Shown: positions 1 through 13,091 of the stretch, piece after piece
How positions within the stretch are numbered: position 1 is the first letter of the stretch
How the letters are laid out: each line of letters begins with the position of its first letter
Source of the DNA: Agromyces aureus
GTDB taxonomy: Bacteria; Actinomycetota; Actinomycetes; Actinomycetales; Microbacteriaceae
Assembly (NCBI RefSeq): GCF_001660485.1
Contig: NZ_CP013979.1
Coordinates: 1-64,000, forward strand
Direction of reading: 5' to 3'
Length of the DNA: 64,000 nucleotides
Position numbers and translations under genes: made by a program
The notes under the pieces: generated by a model
Told to the model about the DNA's origin: nothing
Seen by the model: the letters and a program-made list of their open reading frames with translations, nothing else
Database searches by the model: none

Positions 1-1434
1 ATGATGACCGAACAGCCCATCACCGATACATGGGCGTCCGTCCTCGATCGACTCTCGGAGGACACGGCGATCACGCCGATGCTCCAGGGCTTCCTCAGCC
101 TGGTCGAGCCGAAGGGCATCGCCGCCGGCACCTTCTACCTCGAGGTGCCGAACGACTTCACCGCCACCATGCTGAACCAGCGCATGCGCGTCTCGCTGCT
201 CTCGGCCATGAGCGTGATCGAGGCCCCGACGCCGGTGACCTCGTTCTACGTGGTCGTCAATCCCGAGCTCGAAGAGGTCAGGGCACCCGAACCCGACCCC
301 CTGTCCCCGATGGGGCTGACCGCGCTCGAGGGCCGCGTCGACCTTCCGGCCAGTCCGCAGTCGGTGTTCGAGAACACGAGCCCCGACCGCCCCGGCGATA
401 CCAGGCTCAATCCGAAGTACGCGTTCGAGAGCTTCGTCATCGGCCAGTCGAACCGGTTCGCGCACGCGGCCGCGGTCGCCGTGGCCGAGGCGCCGGCCAA
501 GGCGTACAACCCGCTGTTCATCTACGGCGACTCCGGCCTCGGCAAGACGCACCTCCTGCACGCCATCGGCCACTACGCGATGAGCCTGTATCCGGGCATC
601 CGGGTGCGGTACGTGAGTTCCGAGGAGTTCACCAACGACTTCATCAACTCGATCGCGAACAACCGCGGCTCGCTCTTCCAGCAGCGCTACCGCAGCATCG
701 ACATCCTCCTGATCGACGACATTCAGTTCCTGCAGGGCAAGGCGGAGACGCAGGAGGCGTTCTTCCACACCTTCAACACGCTGCACGACCACAACAAGCA
801 GGTCGTGATCACGAGCGACGTGCCGCCGAAACTGCTGACGGGCTTCGAGGACCGCATGCGGAGCCGGTTCGAGTGGGGCCTGATCACCGATGTGCAGGCT
901 CCCGACCTCGAGACGCGCATCGCGATCCTCCGCAAGAAGGCGCAGTCCGAACGGCTGCAGGTTCCCGACGAGATCCTCGAGTACATGGCCTCGAAGGTGT
1001 CGAGCAACATCCGCGAGCTCGAGGGCACCCTCATCCGCGTGACCGCGTTCGCGAGCCTGAACCGCACGCCGGTCGACATGCCCCTGGTGCAGACGGTGCT
1101 GAAGGACCTCATCACGGATGACGCCGACAACGTCGTCGCACCGGTCGACATCATCACGGCGACCGCCGACTACTTCAAGCTGACGGTCGACGACCTGTAC
1201 GGCTCGAGCCGTTCGCAGGCCGTCGCGACCGCGCGTCAGATCGCGATGTACCTGTGCCGCGAGCTCACGAGCCTGTCGCTGCCGAAGATCGGCCAGCTCT
1301 TCGGCAATCGCGATCACACCACGGTCATGTATGCGAACAAGAAGATCTCCGAACTGATGAAGGAGCGGCGGTCGATCTACAACCAGGTCACCGAGCTCAC
1401 CGCGCGCATCAAGCAGGTCAGTCGATACCGCTGA
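1..1434 (+). CDS. dnaA: Chromosomal replication initiator protein DnaA
   Basis: DnaA binds DnaA boxes in oriC and, as an ATP-bound filament, melts the origin and loads the helicase. The 477-residue protein has the expected layout: a divergent N-terminal domain and a short variable linker, then an AAA+ domain with Walker [10 protein letters not shown] at about residues 176-184 and Walker B LLIDD near 236-240, then a C-terminal DnaA-box-binding domain ending in the signature [11 protein letters not shown]. The window opens on the start codon, so its promoter is not visible; the second ATG (base 4) is an equally possible start. The length is normal for short-linker actinobacterial DnaA. It is followed by oriC and dnaN, the canonical arrangement. 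Identification is certain. Confidence 0.99.
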   Translation: MMTEQPITDTWASVLDRLSEDTAITPMLQGFLSLVEPKGIAAGTFYLEVPNDFTATMLNQRMRVSLLSAMSVIEAPTPVTSFYVVVNPELEEVRAPEPDPLSPMGLTALEGRVDLPASPQSVFENTSPDRPGDTRLNPKYAFESFVIGQSNRFAHAAAVAVAEAPAKAYNPLFIYGDSGLGKTHLLHAIGHYAMSLYPGIRVRYVSSEEFTNDFINSIANNRGSLFQQRYRSIDILLIDDIQFLQGKAETQEAFFHTFNTLHDHNKQVVITSDVPPKLLTGFEDRMRSRFEWGLITDVQAPDLETRIAILRKKAQSERLQVPDEILEYMASKVSSNIRELEGTLIRVTAFASLNRTPVDMPLVQTVLKDLITDDADNVVAPVDIITATADYFKLTVDDLYGSSRSQAVATARQIAMYLCRELTSLSLPKIGQLFGNRDHTTVMYANKKISELMKERRSIYNQVTELTARIKQVSRYR

Positions 1435-1554
1435 TCGGATGCCGCGGCGCATCGCTTCCGCCTGCGCCGGCGGTGCTCGGCGACCCCGCGGAACCCGTTC
1501 GTCGAGCCGCCGAGGGGCCGGGACACGCCCGAAATGCGGGCGGCCGCGACATCC

Positions 1555-1815
1555 GGAAGCGAATCCACACCTGTGGACAGCTTGTGGATTGTTAACGAGC
1601 AACCGCCTGAACACTGTGAACCTTTCGCACAGCCCTGTGGAGAACTGCAGACGGCGTGCAGATATGGCCGGCGTCGGATCAGTGCGAATCCACACACCGT
1701 GCACAGATGCGATGGCCTCCGATCGGCACCGTTCCGGGCATCTCCGAACACCATCCACAGTTTCCACAACGGTTAACACCGTTAAGAGAACTGGTTAATC
1801 CCAGAGGGCTCCACA
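1555..1815. other. oriC: Probable replication origin oriC (dnaA-dnaN intergenic)
   Basis: The roughly 490 bases between dnaA and dnaN hold no gene but a cluster of DnaA-box-like 9-mers related to TTGTCCACA/TTATCCACA on both strands: GAATCCACA at 1561 and 1686, TGTGGACAG at 1572, TGTGGATTG at 1583, TGTGGAGAA at 1636, CCATCCACA at 1751 and TTTCCACAA at 1761. A locally AT-rich stretch with repeated GTTAA motifs (about 1771-1800) is a candidate unwinding element. None of the boxes is a perfect consensus, as is usual in actinobacterial origins. The first 120 bases after dnaA show nothing I can name. The exact limits are inferred. Confidence 0.88.
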
Positions 1816-1926
1816 ACATGTCCGGTCCGGGAGCGCTCGAGGCTCGCCTCGCTCGATTCGCTCGGCGTCGGGCTGCACCCTGCGGATAGCATGGGATCCA
1901 CCCAGCACCTCCACGACGGGAGAACC

Positions 1927-3087
1927 GTGAAGTTCCAGGTCAATCGCGACGTCTTCAGCGAAGCCGTGTCGTTCGCCGTCAAGCTCCTGCCGCAGCGCAC
2001 CACGCTTCCGATCCTGTCCGGCGTGCTCATCCAGGCCAACGAGACCGGGCTCGTGCTCTCCTCGTTCGACTACGAGGTCTCGTCGCAGACCGAGATCCAG
2101 GCCGACGTCGAGGAGCAGGGCACCGTGCTGGTCTCCGGCCGTCTGCTCGCCGAGATCGCCGGCCGGCTCCCGAACGCGCCCGTGCGCATCTCGACCGAGG
2201 AGTCGCGCATCCAGGTCAGCTGCGGATCGGCGAGCTTCACGTTGCTGTCGATGCCCGTGGAGGAGTACCCGTCGATCCCCGAGATCGGCGAGCAGTCCGG
2301 CGTCGTGCCGGCCGAGGAGTTCGCGGCCGCCGTCGCACAGGTCGCCGTCGCCGCGTCGCGCGACGACGTGACGCCGGTGATCACGGGTGTGCAGCTCGAG
2401 GTCCGCGAGAACAGCCTGGGTCTCGTCGCGACCGACCGCTATCGCGTCGCCGTTCGCGAGATCGACTGGGACGGCGGGGCCGTTGGTGGCACCGCTGCCG
2501 CAGAGGAGTCGGTGACCGCGCTGGTTCCGGCCAGGACCCTGCAGGAGGTCGGCAAGACGTTCGGCCACTCCGGCACGATCTCGGTGTCGATCACGAGTCG
2601 CGACGAGCGCGAACTGATCGCATTCAGCGCCGACCGCAAGACCGTCACGAGCCTGCTCATCAAGGGCAACTTCCCGCCCGTCCGACGGTTGTTCCCCGAG
2701 ACGGTCGAGAACTACGCGGTCATGAACACGGCCGAGCTCATCGAGGCCACGCGACGCGTCTCGCTCGTGCTCGAGCGCGAAGCCGCGCTGCGCTTCACCT
2801 TCACCGCCGACGGGCTCACCCTCGAGGCCATCGGCAGCGAGCAGGCCCAGGCGCAAGAGAGCATCGACGCGATCCTCACGGGTGACGACACGGTCGTCTC
2901 GCTCAAGCCGCAGTTCCTGCTCGACGGGCTCGGCGCCGTGAACTCCGAGTTCGTGCGCATCTCGTTCACCAAGACCGAGAACCCGAACAAGCCCGGCCCC
3001 GTGCTCATCACCAGCCAGACCTCGCGCGAGCAGGCCGGAGCCGACACGTACCGCTACCTGCTGCAGCCGAACCTGCTCCTGCGCTGA
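1927..3087 (+). CDS. dnaN: DNA polymerase III subunit beta (sliding clamp)
   Basis: The beta clamp is a ring-shaped dimer that tethers DNA polymerase III to DNA. The start is taken as GTG at 1927 (MKFQVNRDVFSEAV...), because the GGGAG at about 1919 is a good ribosome binding site and bacterial clamps usually begin at this Lys-Phe-x-Val strand; an upstream ATG at 1891 would add twelve unlikely residues. The resulting 386 residues fit the three-repeat clamp fold. The reading frame runs uninterrupted and the gene sits between oriC and recF as expected. Confidence 0.98.
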   Translation: MKFQVNRDVFSEAVSFAVKLLPQRTTLPILSGVLIQANETGLVLSSFDYEVSSQTEIQADVEEQGTVLVSGRLLAEIAGRLPNAPVRISTEESRIQVSCGSASFTLLSMPVEEYPSIPEIGEQSGVVPAEEFAAAVAQVAVAASRDDVTPVITGVQLEVRENSLGLVATDRYRVAVREIDWDGGAVGGTAAAEESVTALVPARTLQEVGKTFGHSGTISVSITSRDERELIAFSADRKTVTSLLIKGNFPPVRRLFPETVENYAVMNTAELIEATRRVSLVLEREAALRFTFTADGLTLEAIGSEQAQAQESIDAILTGDDTVVSLKPQFLLDGLGAVNSEFVRISFTKTENPNKPGPVLITSQTSREQAGADTYRYLLQPNLLLR

Positions 3088-3144
3088 TTCGGGTGTCGGC
3101 CGCCGCCGATAGCGTAGGTCGCGTTCGAATCGAAGGGAGCTGAC

Positions 3145-4422
3145 GTGCACGTCGTGCGGCTCTCGTTGACCGACTACCGCAACTACGCCAGGGCCGAACT
3201 CACGTTGGGCCCAGGCACGACCGTGTTCGTCGGCCGCAACGGTCAGGGCAAGACCAACCTCGTCGAGGCCATCGGCTACCTCGCGACCCTGGGCTCGCAT
3301 CGCGTCTCGAACGATCAGGCGCTGATCAAGGCCGGGTCGGATGCCGCGATCGTGCGCGCTCTGCTCGCTCACGCCGAACGCGAGCTGCTCCTCGAACTCC
3401 AGCTGAACCGCAAGGGCGCGAACCGTGCGCAACTGAACCGGTCGCCGGTGAAGACCCGCGAGCTTGCGCGGTACGCGCACAGCGTGCTGTTCGCTCCCGA
3501 AGACCTGGCGATCGTGCGCGGCGAGCCCTCGGTGCGTCGTCGGCTGCTCGACGAACTGCTCGTGCAGCGCACCCCGCGGCTGGCCGGGGTCATGGCCGAC
3601 TACGAGCGGGTGCTGCGTCAGCGCAACACGCTCCTGAAGAGCGCCAGGGCTCGCGGGCTCGCGGCCGACAAGCTCACGACCCTCGACATCTGGGACGAGC
3701 GCCTCGTGCACTTCGGCTCCGAGATCATCGACCGACGCGTCGCGCTCGTCGTCGAACTCGCCGGCCCGTTGGCCGAGGCATATGCCTCGATCGTCGACGC
3801 CGATCATGCGCCCGGCCTGCGTTCGATGCTCTCGATCGACGGCGCCGATCCCGATGCCGATGCGCCCGAGAGCGTCTCCGACACGACCGACTCGGTTCCG
3901 GATGCCGGTGGCGCGCCGGTCTCGGCCACCGCGCAGCGGTTCGCCGAAGCCCTTCGCACGCTGCGTTCGAAGGAGCTCGAGCGAGGAGTCACGCTCGTCG
4001 GACCGCATCGCGACGACGTGCTGCTCATGCTCAACGGTCTGCCCGCGAAGGGCTATGCGAGCCATGGCGAGTCGTGGTCGTTCGCACTCGCGCTGCGACT
4101 GGCGTCGGCGGAGCTGCTCCGTCGGGACTCGGCGACCGGCGATCCCGTGCTCGTGCTCGACGACGTCTTCGCCGAGCTCGACCGTGCGCGGCGCGAGCGC
4201 TTGGCGGCCGCCATCGGCGGCTACGAGCAGGTGCTCGTCACGGCGGCTGTGCTCGAAGATGTGCCAGAGCACCTGGTGGCTCGCGTCATCCGCATCGATC
4301 ATGGAACCGTGCTCGACGACGACCCGGCCGATGCGATCGAGTCGGCCCCTGGCGCAGACGCTGCCGTGGGAGCAGATTCGGCCGCAGCACTCGACACCGA
4401 GGCAGGATCGGCCGATGGCTGA
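3145..4422 (+). CDS. recF: DNA replication and repair protein RecF
   Basis: RecF is an SMC-like ATPase that helps load RecA at gapped DNA. The 425-residue frame starts at GTG behind a clear GAAGGGAG site. Walker A GRNGQGKTN lies near residues 30-38 and the C-terminal Walker B/D-loop is LVLDDVFAELD. Two low-complexity Asp/Ala-rich stretches, one in the middle (around residues 235-260) and one at the C-terminus, look like lineage-specific additions. The stop overlaps the next gene by eight bases, so translation is probably coupled. Confidence 0.98.
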   Translation: MHVVRLSLTDYRNYARAELTLGPGTTVFVGRNGQGKTNLVEAIGYLATLGSHRVSNDQALIKAGSDAAIVRALLAHAERELLLELQLNRKGANRAQLNRSPVKTRELARYAHSVLFAPEDLAIVRGEPSVRRRLLDELLVQRTPRLAGVMADYERVLRQRNTLLKSARARGLAADKLTTLDIWDERLVHFGSEIIDRRVALVVELAGPLAEAYASIVDADHAPGLRSMLSIDGADPDADAPESVSDTTDSVPDAGGAPVSATAQRFAEALRTLRSKELERGVTLVGPHRDDVLLMLNGLPAKGYASHGESWSFALALRLASAELLRRDSATGDPVLVLDDVFAELDRARRERLAAAIGGYEQVLVTAAVLEDVPEHLVARVIRIDHGTVLDDDPADAIESAPGADAAVGADSAAALDTEAGSADG

Positions 4423-4912
4423 GCGCCCCGGCGAATCGGAGTCGCTCCGCGTCTACCAGCACTTCCGCGAGGTGTTCGGCGGCCAGGCCCGGACGGGCGG
4501 GGCACGAGTTCGACGCAAGGCGCGCGAACGATCGGGCAGCGAGCCGTTCACGCCGGGCCGCGACCCGAAGCCGCTCGGGGATGCCATCGACGGGTTGACC
4601 TCGCAGCTCGGTTGGAGCGCGCCGCTGTCGCAGCACGAGCTGCTCGCGTCGTGGTCCTCGCTCGTCGGCGACGAGATCGCGGCGCACTCCGAGCCGATCG
4701 GCATCGAGCACGGCGTGCTGCAGGTGCGGTGCGAGTCGACGGCGTGGGCGACGCAGTTGCGGATCCTGCGTGCAGACCTCGTCACCCGCATCCTCGACGG
4801 ATACCCCGAAGCTGGCGTCGAGAGCATCCGCTTTCAGGGGCCGGACGCCCCCACCTGGAAAAGGGGCCCCAGATCGATTCCAGGGCGGGGCCCACGCGAT
4901 ACCTACGGCTGA
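4415..4912 (+). CDS. DUF721 (DciA-like) family protein
   Basis: This 165-residue protein lies between recF and gyrB, where actinobacteria almost always carry a DUF721 gene. The conserved core is the C-terminal half: a W-x-x-x-V-G-x-x-I-A-x-H-S type segment followed by the strand-rich L-x-V-R-C-x-S-x-x-W-A-T-Q-L-R motif. DUF721 includes DciA, the ancestral replicative-helicase operator, so a role in helicase loading is plausible but inferred from the family. The N-terminus is basic and probably disordered. The ATG at 4415 overlaps the end of recF by eight bases. Confidence 0.93.
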   Translation: MAERPGESESLRVYQHFREVFGGQARTGGARVRRKARERSGSEPFTPGRDPKPLGDAIDGLTSQLGWSAPLSQHELLASWSSLVGDEIAAHSEPIGIEHGVLQVRCESTAWATQLRILRADLVTRILDGYPEAGVESIRFQGPDAPTWKRGPRSIPGRGPRDTYG

Positions 4913-4951
4913 GACGGCAAATTCGGTCGCCAGAGGTGAGTTCTCCCCTGA

Positions 4952-9686
<4,735 letters not shown>

Positions 9687-9692
9687 CCGTCT

Positions 9693-10097
9693 ATGAGTAG
9701 CGTTGCCGAGAAGCTCGCACGCAAGTCGAACCGCCGCCCCGCGGCCAAGCAGGTGCGCCTGCGGCTGGTCTACATCGACTTCTGGTCGGCCGTGAAGCTG
9801 TCGTTCCTGATCGCGGTCGCGTTGGCCGTCGTGAGCATCGTGGTCACGTTCCTCGTGCACACGGTGCTCAGCTCGACGGGCATCTTCGAGAACCTGAACT
9901 CCCTGGTTCAGGATGTCGCGGGCGCCGGCACCGACCTCACGGCCGTGCTCTCGCTTGGCAACGTGATGGGTTTCGCGATCGTGGCAGCGCTGCTGAACCT
10001 CGTCGTGACGACCGCGCTCGGCGCGATCCTCGCCGTGCTGTACAACCTGAGCGTCAAGATCACCGGCGGCATCCTCGTCGGGTTCACCAACAACTGA
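9693..10097 (+). CDS. DUF3566 membrane protein downstream of gyrA
   Basis: This 134-residue protein follows gyrA after six bases, with GAGGAG as ribosome binding site. A basic N-terminal tail (about 20 residues) precedes a LVYIDFWSAVKLSF segment and two transmembrane helices (about residues 32-55 and 88-115), the layout of the actinobacterial DUF3566 family that nearly always sits between gyrA and the tRNA-Ile/tRNA-Ala pair. Its function is unknown; the location suggests co-expression with gyrase. The family call rests on position and topology. Confidence 0.93.
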   Translation: MSSVAEKLARKSNRRPAAKQVRLRLVYIDFWSAVKLSFLIAVALAVVSIVVTFLVHTVLSSTGIFENLNSLVQDVAGAGTDLTAVLSLGNVMGFAIVAALLNLVVTTALGAILAVLYNLSVKITGGILVGFTNN

Positions 10098-10162
10098 CGC
10101 GGTCTTCGGCTCGATTCGGATATTCGACCACCTTCGGGTAGTGTTTTCCACGGCCGAAATTC

Positions 10163-10236
10163 GGGGATATAGCTCAGGCGGTTAGAGCGCTTCGCTGATA
10201 ACGAAGAGGTCCGAGGTTCAAGTCCTCGTATCCCCA
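10163..10236 (+). tRNA. ileT: tRNA-Ile (GAT anticodon)
   Basis: A 74-base cloverleaf: acceptor GGGGATA pairs with TATCCCC, the discriminator is A, the D-arm carries AGCTCAGGCGGTTAGAGC, the anticodon loop reads CTGATAA (anticodon GAT), and the T-arm carries GGTTCAAGTCC. CCA is not encoded. Confidence 0.99.
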
Positions 10237-10278
10237 CTCCATAACTCCATAGATCGGGTGCCATCGGCACCCGACCCA

Positions 10279-10351
10279 GGGGCCTTAGCTCAGTTGGTAG
10301 AGCGCCTGCTTTGCAAGCAGGATGTCAGGAGTTCGAATCTCCTAGGCTCCA
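10279..10351 (+). tRNA. alaT: tRNA-Ala (TGC anticodon)
   Basis: A 73-base cloverleaf: acceptor GGGGCCT pairs with AGGCTCC (one G-U pair), the discriminator is A, the anticodon loop is TTTGCAA (anticodon TGC) closed by CCTGC/GCAGG, and the T-loop is GTTCGAATC. It lies 42 bases after tRNA-Ile, a pair conserved downstream of gyrA in actinobacteria. Confidence 0.99.
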
Positions 10352-10421
10352 CAGTTTCCCGTCGCACGTCGATCTCGATCCGTGGGGCAACCATCTCGGT
10401 CGCACCGGATACAGTGTGCGG

Positions 10422-10889
10422 ATGGACATCCGCATCGCCGCGTACGCCGTCATCATCCGCGACGACGAGATCCTGCTCTCCCACTGGAACGAGCACGGGC
10501 GGTCCGGGTGGACCCTTCCCGGTGGCGGCATCGAGGGCGACGAGCATCCGGCGATCGCCGTCGTGCGCGAGGTGCGCGAGGAGACCGGGCATGACGCGGC
10601 CGTCGACCGACTGCTCGGCATCGACACGATGATCGTCCCTGCTGCGAAGCGCCTCAAGGGTTCCGCGCCCCTCTACGCCATGCGGGTCGTCTACCGCGCT
10701 CACGTCACGGGCGGAACGCTGCGCAACGAGGTCGGCGGCTCGAGCGACGAGGCCAAGTGGTTCCGGCTCGACGAGCTGCCCTCGCTGAAGAAGGTCGGCC
10801 TCGTCGACGTCGCCTTGCAATTGAACGCCGACGAGCCGGCCGACGGCGTGCCGGCGCATGAATGGCCGCCGTCGCGCGAACTGCGGTGA
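10422..10889 (+). CDS. NUDIX hydrolase
   Basis: NUDIX enzymes hydrolyse nucleoside diphosphates linked to another moiety. This 155-residue protein has one NUDIX fold with the signature box GGGIEGDEHPAIAVVREV continuing into REETG (about residues 34-57), which carries the metal-binding Glu residues. The substrate cannot be deduced; candidates are oxidised nucleotides or nucleotide sugars. ATG 10422 is preferred; GTG at 10416 is also in frame. It stands alone downstream of the two tRNAs, and about 200 bases without a supported gene follow. Confidence 0.94.
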   Translation: MDIRIAAYAVIIRDDEILLSHWNEHGRSGWTLPGGGIEGDEHPAIAVVREVREETGHDAAVDRLLGIDTMIVPAAKRLKGSAPLYAMRVVYRAHVTGGTLRNEVGGSSDEAKWFRLDELPSLKKVGLVDVALQLNADEPADGVPAHEWPPSRELR

Positions 10890-11089
10890 GCACACTGCCG
10901 CCGACACGTCCCCGACAACGGATCGACGGATGATGCCGCCGCTCCGCTCTCGGCGAGGTGCCGTCGAGCTGGCGCAGGTGATGTGATCCGAGGCGCCCAC
11001 CGTCTCGATGGATGGGCCGTGCACGGACCGGATCGGGTCGAGACCCGGATCCGATCCGTGCCGGGCGGTGATGTCGGTCGCGGCGTTCA

Positions 11090-11341
11090 TCAGACGAGCG
11101 GGCTTCCGAGTGTCGCGAGTTGGCGCTGCAGGTCGCCCATGGCGCGCTGCGCCTCGAGCTCCGTCCGGCGTCGGAGCAGTACCGTCTCGGGGGAGCGGAG
11201 CGCCTCGCGGCGGTTGCTCCAGTCGAGCAGCGCCAGGCCGAGCCGGCGTGCGGTGCGCTCCTGCAGGCCGAGGGCCCGCGGTTGGTAGAGCGCTGCGCGT
11301 CCCGGAACGGGGCGAGCAGCGGTGAGTGACGTGGTGTTCAC
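11090..11341 (-). CDS. Small protein of unknown function (83 aa)
   Basis: I do not recognise this protein. The start is GTG at 11341, chosen for a well-placed GAAGGAA ribosome binding site; the upstream in-frame extension has no support. The product is basic and rich in Arg and Leu, with a central ARRLGLALLDWSNRRE helix followed by a long Arg/Glu helical segment, and has no signal peptide or membrane span. Small proteins of this look (an LGxALLxW helix and a charged tail) are common in actinobacteria. It has an unusually long leader that includes a short ORF and operator-like palindromes (see 11619-11805), which suggests post-transcriptional or regulated expression. Confidence 0.6.
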   Translation of the reverse strand: MNTTSLTAARPVPGRAALYQPRALGLQERTARRLGLALLDWSNRREALRSPETVLLRRRTELEAQRAMGDLQRQLATLGSPLV

Positions 11342-11618
11342 GGTGATTCCTTCATTGGAGGTGGTGCGAATCCGCGCGACGGGATGCCGGCGGGGGAGGA
11401 GGTGCGAGTGCGCGCTCGGGCGCACGCCAGGCGTCAACGCACGTCGGAGACGAGGCGGAGCACCTACCCGGGGGCGATCGCGCCGGAAGGCGACGAGCGT
11501 GGCTGATCGCAGGGCGTCGAGAGCGCTAGGAGCGGCGACCGGAGTCGCGACTCATGCGGGCTCACGCCTGATCAGGCGGAGTGACGATCACGCACGTCGT
11601 GCGCGAGGTCGGGGCGAT
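11342..11618 (-). other. Long untranslated leader of the 83-aa gene
   Basis: About 280 bases without a credible gene. If transcription starts from the candidate promoter near 11722, this stretch is mRNA leader between the 20-codon ORF at 11619-11681 and the GTG at 11341. I see no recognised riboswitch class. Confidence 0.4.
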
Positions 11619-11681
11619 TCAGCAGGCCGGAGGCACGAGGAGGAATCCCGTGCGCGGCTTCGTAAAGGTGACCTTCATCAT
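11619..11681 (-). CDS. Candidate 20-codon upstream ORF
   Basis: A short reading frame, two ATG codons in a row followed by KVTFTKPRTGFLLVPPAC and a stop, preceded by GAGAGGAG about ten bases upstream. It lies on the same strand as the 83-residue gene, some 280 bases before it. The ribosome binding site is good but the length is at the noise limit; it could be a leader peptide. No family is recognised. Confidence 0.3.
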   Translation of the reverse strand: MMKVTFTKPRTGFLLVPPAC

Positions 11682-11727
11682 GGGACTCAACTCCTCTCTC
11701 TGTTTCGGGGCGTGTTCGCCGAGACAC

Positions 11728-11801
11728 GAACATACCGGCATGTTCACAGGAACCGCAAGCGCAGCGTGCGAATTCGTTCGAAGTTCAGTGCACGCACTGA
11801 A
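11728..11801 (-). promoter_or_regulatory. Palindrome-rich candidate promoter/operator region
   Basis: Two perfect inverted repeats lie here: GAACAT-accggc-ATGTTC (11728-11745) and TTCAGTGC-ac-GCACTGAA (11784-11801). On the minus strand, TTGCGG (11758-11753) and TATGTT (11734-11729) are 18 bases apart and could be -35 and -10 elements. The first palindrome overlaps the proposed -10, as an operator would. The regulator is unknown; the half-sites resemble but do not match the actinobacterial SOS box because the spacing differs. Confidence 0.45.
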
Positions 11802-11850
11802 TGAGGGGCGGAGAGGCGACCGTACCGGAGCGGACGTTTGCGGGCGCGCG

Positions 11851-11878
11851 AAAGGCCCCGCCGACCGGCGGGGCCTTT
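11851..11878. terminator. Bidirectional hairpin terminator
   Basis: A perfect 12-base stem AAAGGCCCCGCC / GGCGGGGCCTTT around a GACC loop, 16 bases beyond the stop codon of the leftward gene at 11895. The symmetric A/T ends allow use in both directions. Confidence 0.85.
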
Positions 11879-11894
11879 CGTGAGAACGTCGCTG

Positions 11895-12425
11895 CTAGAG
11901 CGCGGCGGACGAGGTGGGCGCGGAGCCGGGCTCGTCGTCGGCGACCCAGAGTTCGTCGTCGGCGCGGAACGTCTGCCAGACCGCATACGCGATACCGGCG
12001 GCGACCGCGATGCCGGCACCGATGGCGAGGTACCCGCCGAAACCGGGGCCGCTCTTCTGCTTCTTCGCGACTGCAGCTGCCGCTGCGGGCGAGATGCGCT
12101 GAACGGCACGACGCACGCGAGCGTCGTTGGCGATGTCGCCGATCGACAGCACGGAGCCGAGTGCGGATCCGAGCGCGCGCTCGACGCCGTCACCGGCGGT
12201 CGACGCGAAGTCCTTGGCCTGGCTCAGGCCCGGTCGCACGTAGTTCTCGTAGCCCGTGCGGACGCGTGGAACGACCTCTTCGTGGTGGAGCGCACTGATC
12301 TGGCGGCTCGCCTCACGTGCGACCGCGTTCGCGCGGTCGAGGACCTGCTGCTGGTCTCCCCATAGATCTTCGGCACTACTGCGGAGCCGCTTGAGTTCCT
12401 TCTGGCGCTTGCGTGACAGGCTCAT
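11895..12425 (-). CDS. Membrane-associated helical protein of unknown function
   Basis: A 176-residue protein starting at ATG 12425 behind a strong GGAGGG site. The N-terminal two thirds are helical and charged (SRKRQKELKRLRSSAEDLWG onwards) with apolipoprotein-like amphipathic stretches; one transmembrane helix lies at about residues 128-152 (GYLAIGAGIAVAAGIAYAVW), followed by an acidic tail ending EPGSAPTSSAAL. The layout resembles YtxH-like stress proteins, but I cannot place it in a named family. It is divergent from the cyclophilin gene and ends at a hairpin terminator. Confidence 0.75.
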   Translation of the reverse strand: MSLSRKRQKELKRLRSSAEDLWGDQQQVLDRANAVAREASRQISALHHEEVVPRVRTGYENYVRPGLSQAKDFASTAGDGVERALGSALGSVLSIGDIANDARVRRAVQRISPAAAAAVAKKQKSGPGFGGYLAIGAGIAVAAGIAYAVWQTFRADDELWVADDEPGSAPTSSAAL

Positions 12426-12544
12426 CTGACCCTCCATCGATGTGCAGCGAATCACTCCATCTTGCCACCGAAACAGCTGGAAGCGGGGTGAGAGTCGCAA
12501 ACGTGCATTCCCCTTGACGAATCCACGCGTGACAGAATAAGGGA

Positions 12545-13084
12545 ATGCCGATTCACACTGCAGTCGCGACGCTCAACACCAGCCTCGGACCCATCAAGGT
12601 CGACCTCTACGGCCACCACGCTCCGAAGACCGTCAAGAACTTCGTCGGGCTCGCGACCGGCGAGATCGAGTGGACACACCCCGCAACCGGCCAGAAGAGC
12701 AACGACCCGCTGTACGACGGCGTCGTCTTCCACCGCATCATCCCCGGCTTCATGATCCAGGGCGGCGACCCGCTCGGACAGGGCATCGGCGGCCCGGGGT
12801 ACCAGTTCGACGACGAGATCAACCCCGAGCTCGACTTCACCGAGCCGTACGTCCTCGCCATGGCCAATGCCGGCATCCAGGGCGGCCGCGGCACCAACGG
12901 CTCGCAGTTCTTCATCACGGTCGGCCCGACCACATGGCTGCAGGGCAAGCACAGCATCTTCGGCAAGGTGACGGATGCCGAGAGCCAGGCCATCGTCGAC
13001 AAGCTCGCCTCCGTGCCGACCGATGGCCGTGACCGCCCGCTCGACGACGTCGTCATCGAGAGCGTCACCGTCGAGCAGGTCTGA
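12545..13084 (+). CDS. ppiA: Peptidyl-prolyl cis-trans isomerase, cyclophilin type
   Basis: A cytoplasmic cyclophilin (179 residues, no signal peptide) that catalyses proline isomerisation during folding. The core motif FHRIIPGFMIQGGDP (about residues 62-76) holds the catalytic Arg and the substrate-pocket Phe and Met/Gln residues; NGSQFFI and W-L-Q-G-K-H-xx-FGKV follow, as in canonical cyclophilins. It lies at the usual actinobacterial position between the gyrase region and the rhomboid and crgA genes. The ribosome binding site AAGGGA is close to the ATG. Confidence 0.97.
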   Translation: MPIHTAVATLNTSLGPIKVDLYGHHAPKTVKNFVGLATGEIEWTHPATGQKSNDPLYDGVVFHRIIPGFMIQGGDPLGQGIGGPGYQFDDEINPELDFTEPYVLAMANAGIQGGRGTNGSQFFITVGPTTWLQGKHSIFGKVTDAESQAIVDKLASVPTDGRDRPLDDVVIESVTVEQV

Positions 13085-13091
13085 CGATCAG

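Noticed and set aside
11728..11745. SOS (LexA) box
   Set aside because: The half-sites GAAC/GTTC are ten bases apart, not four as in the actinobacterial consensus.
11581..11883. 100-codon plus-strand frame across the palindrome region
   Set aside because: It runs through inverted repeats and a terminator, has no ribosome binding site and no protein-like composition.
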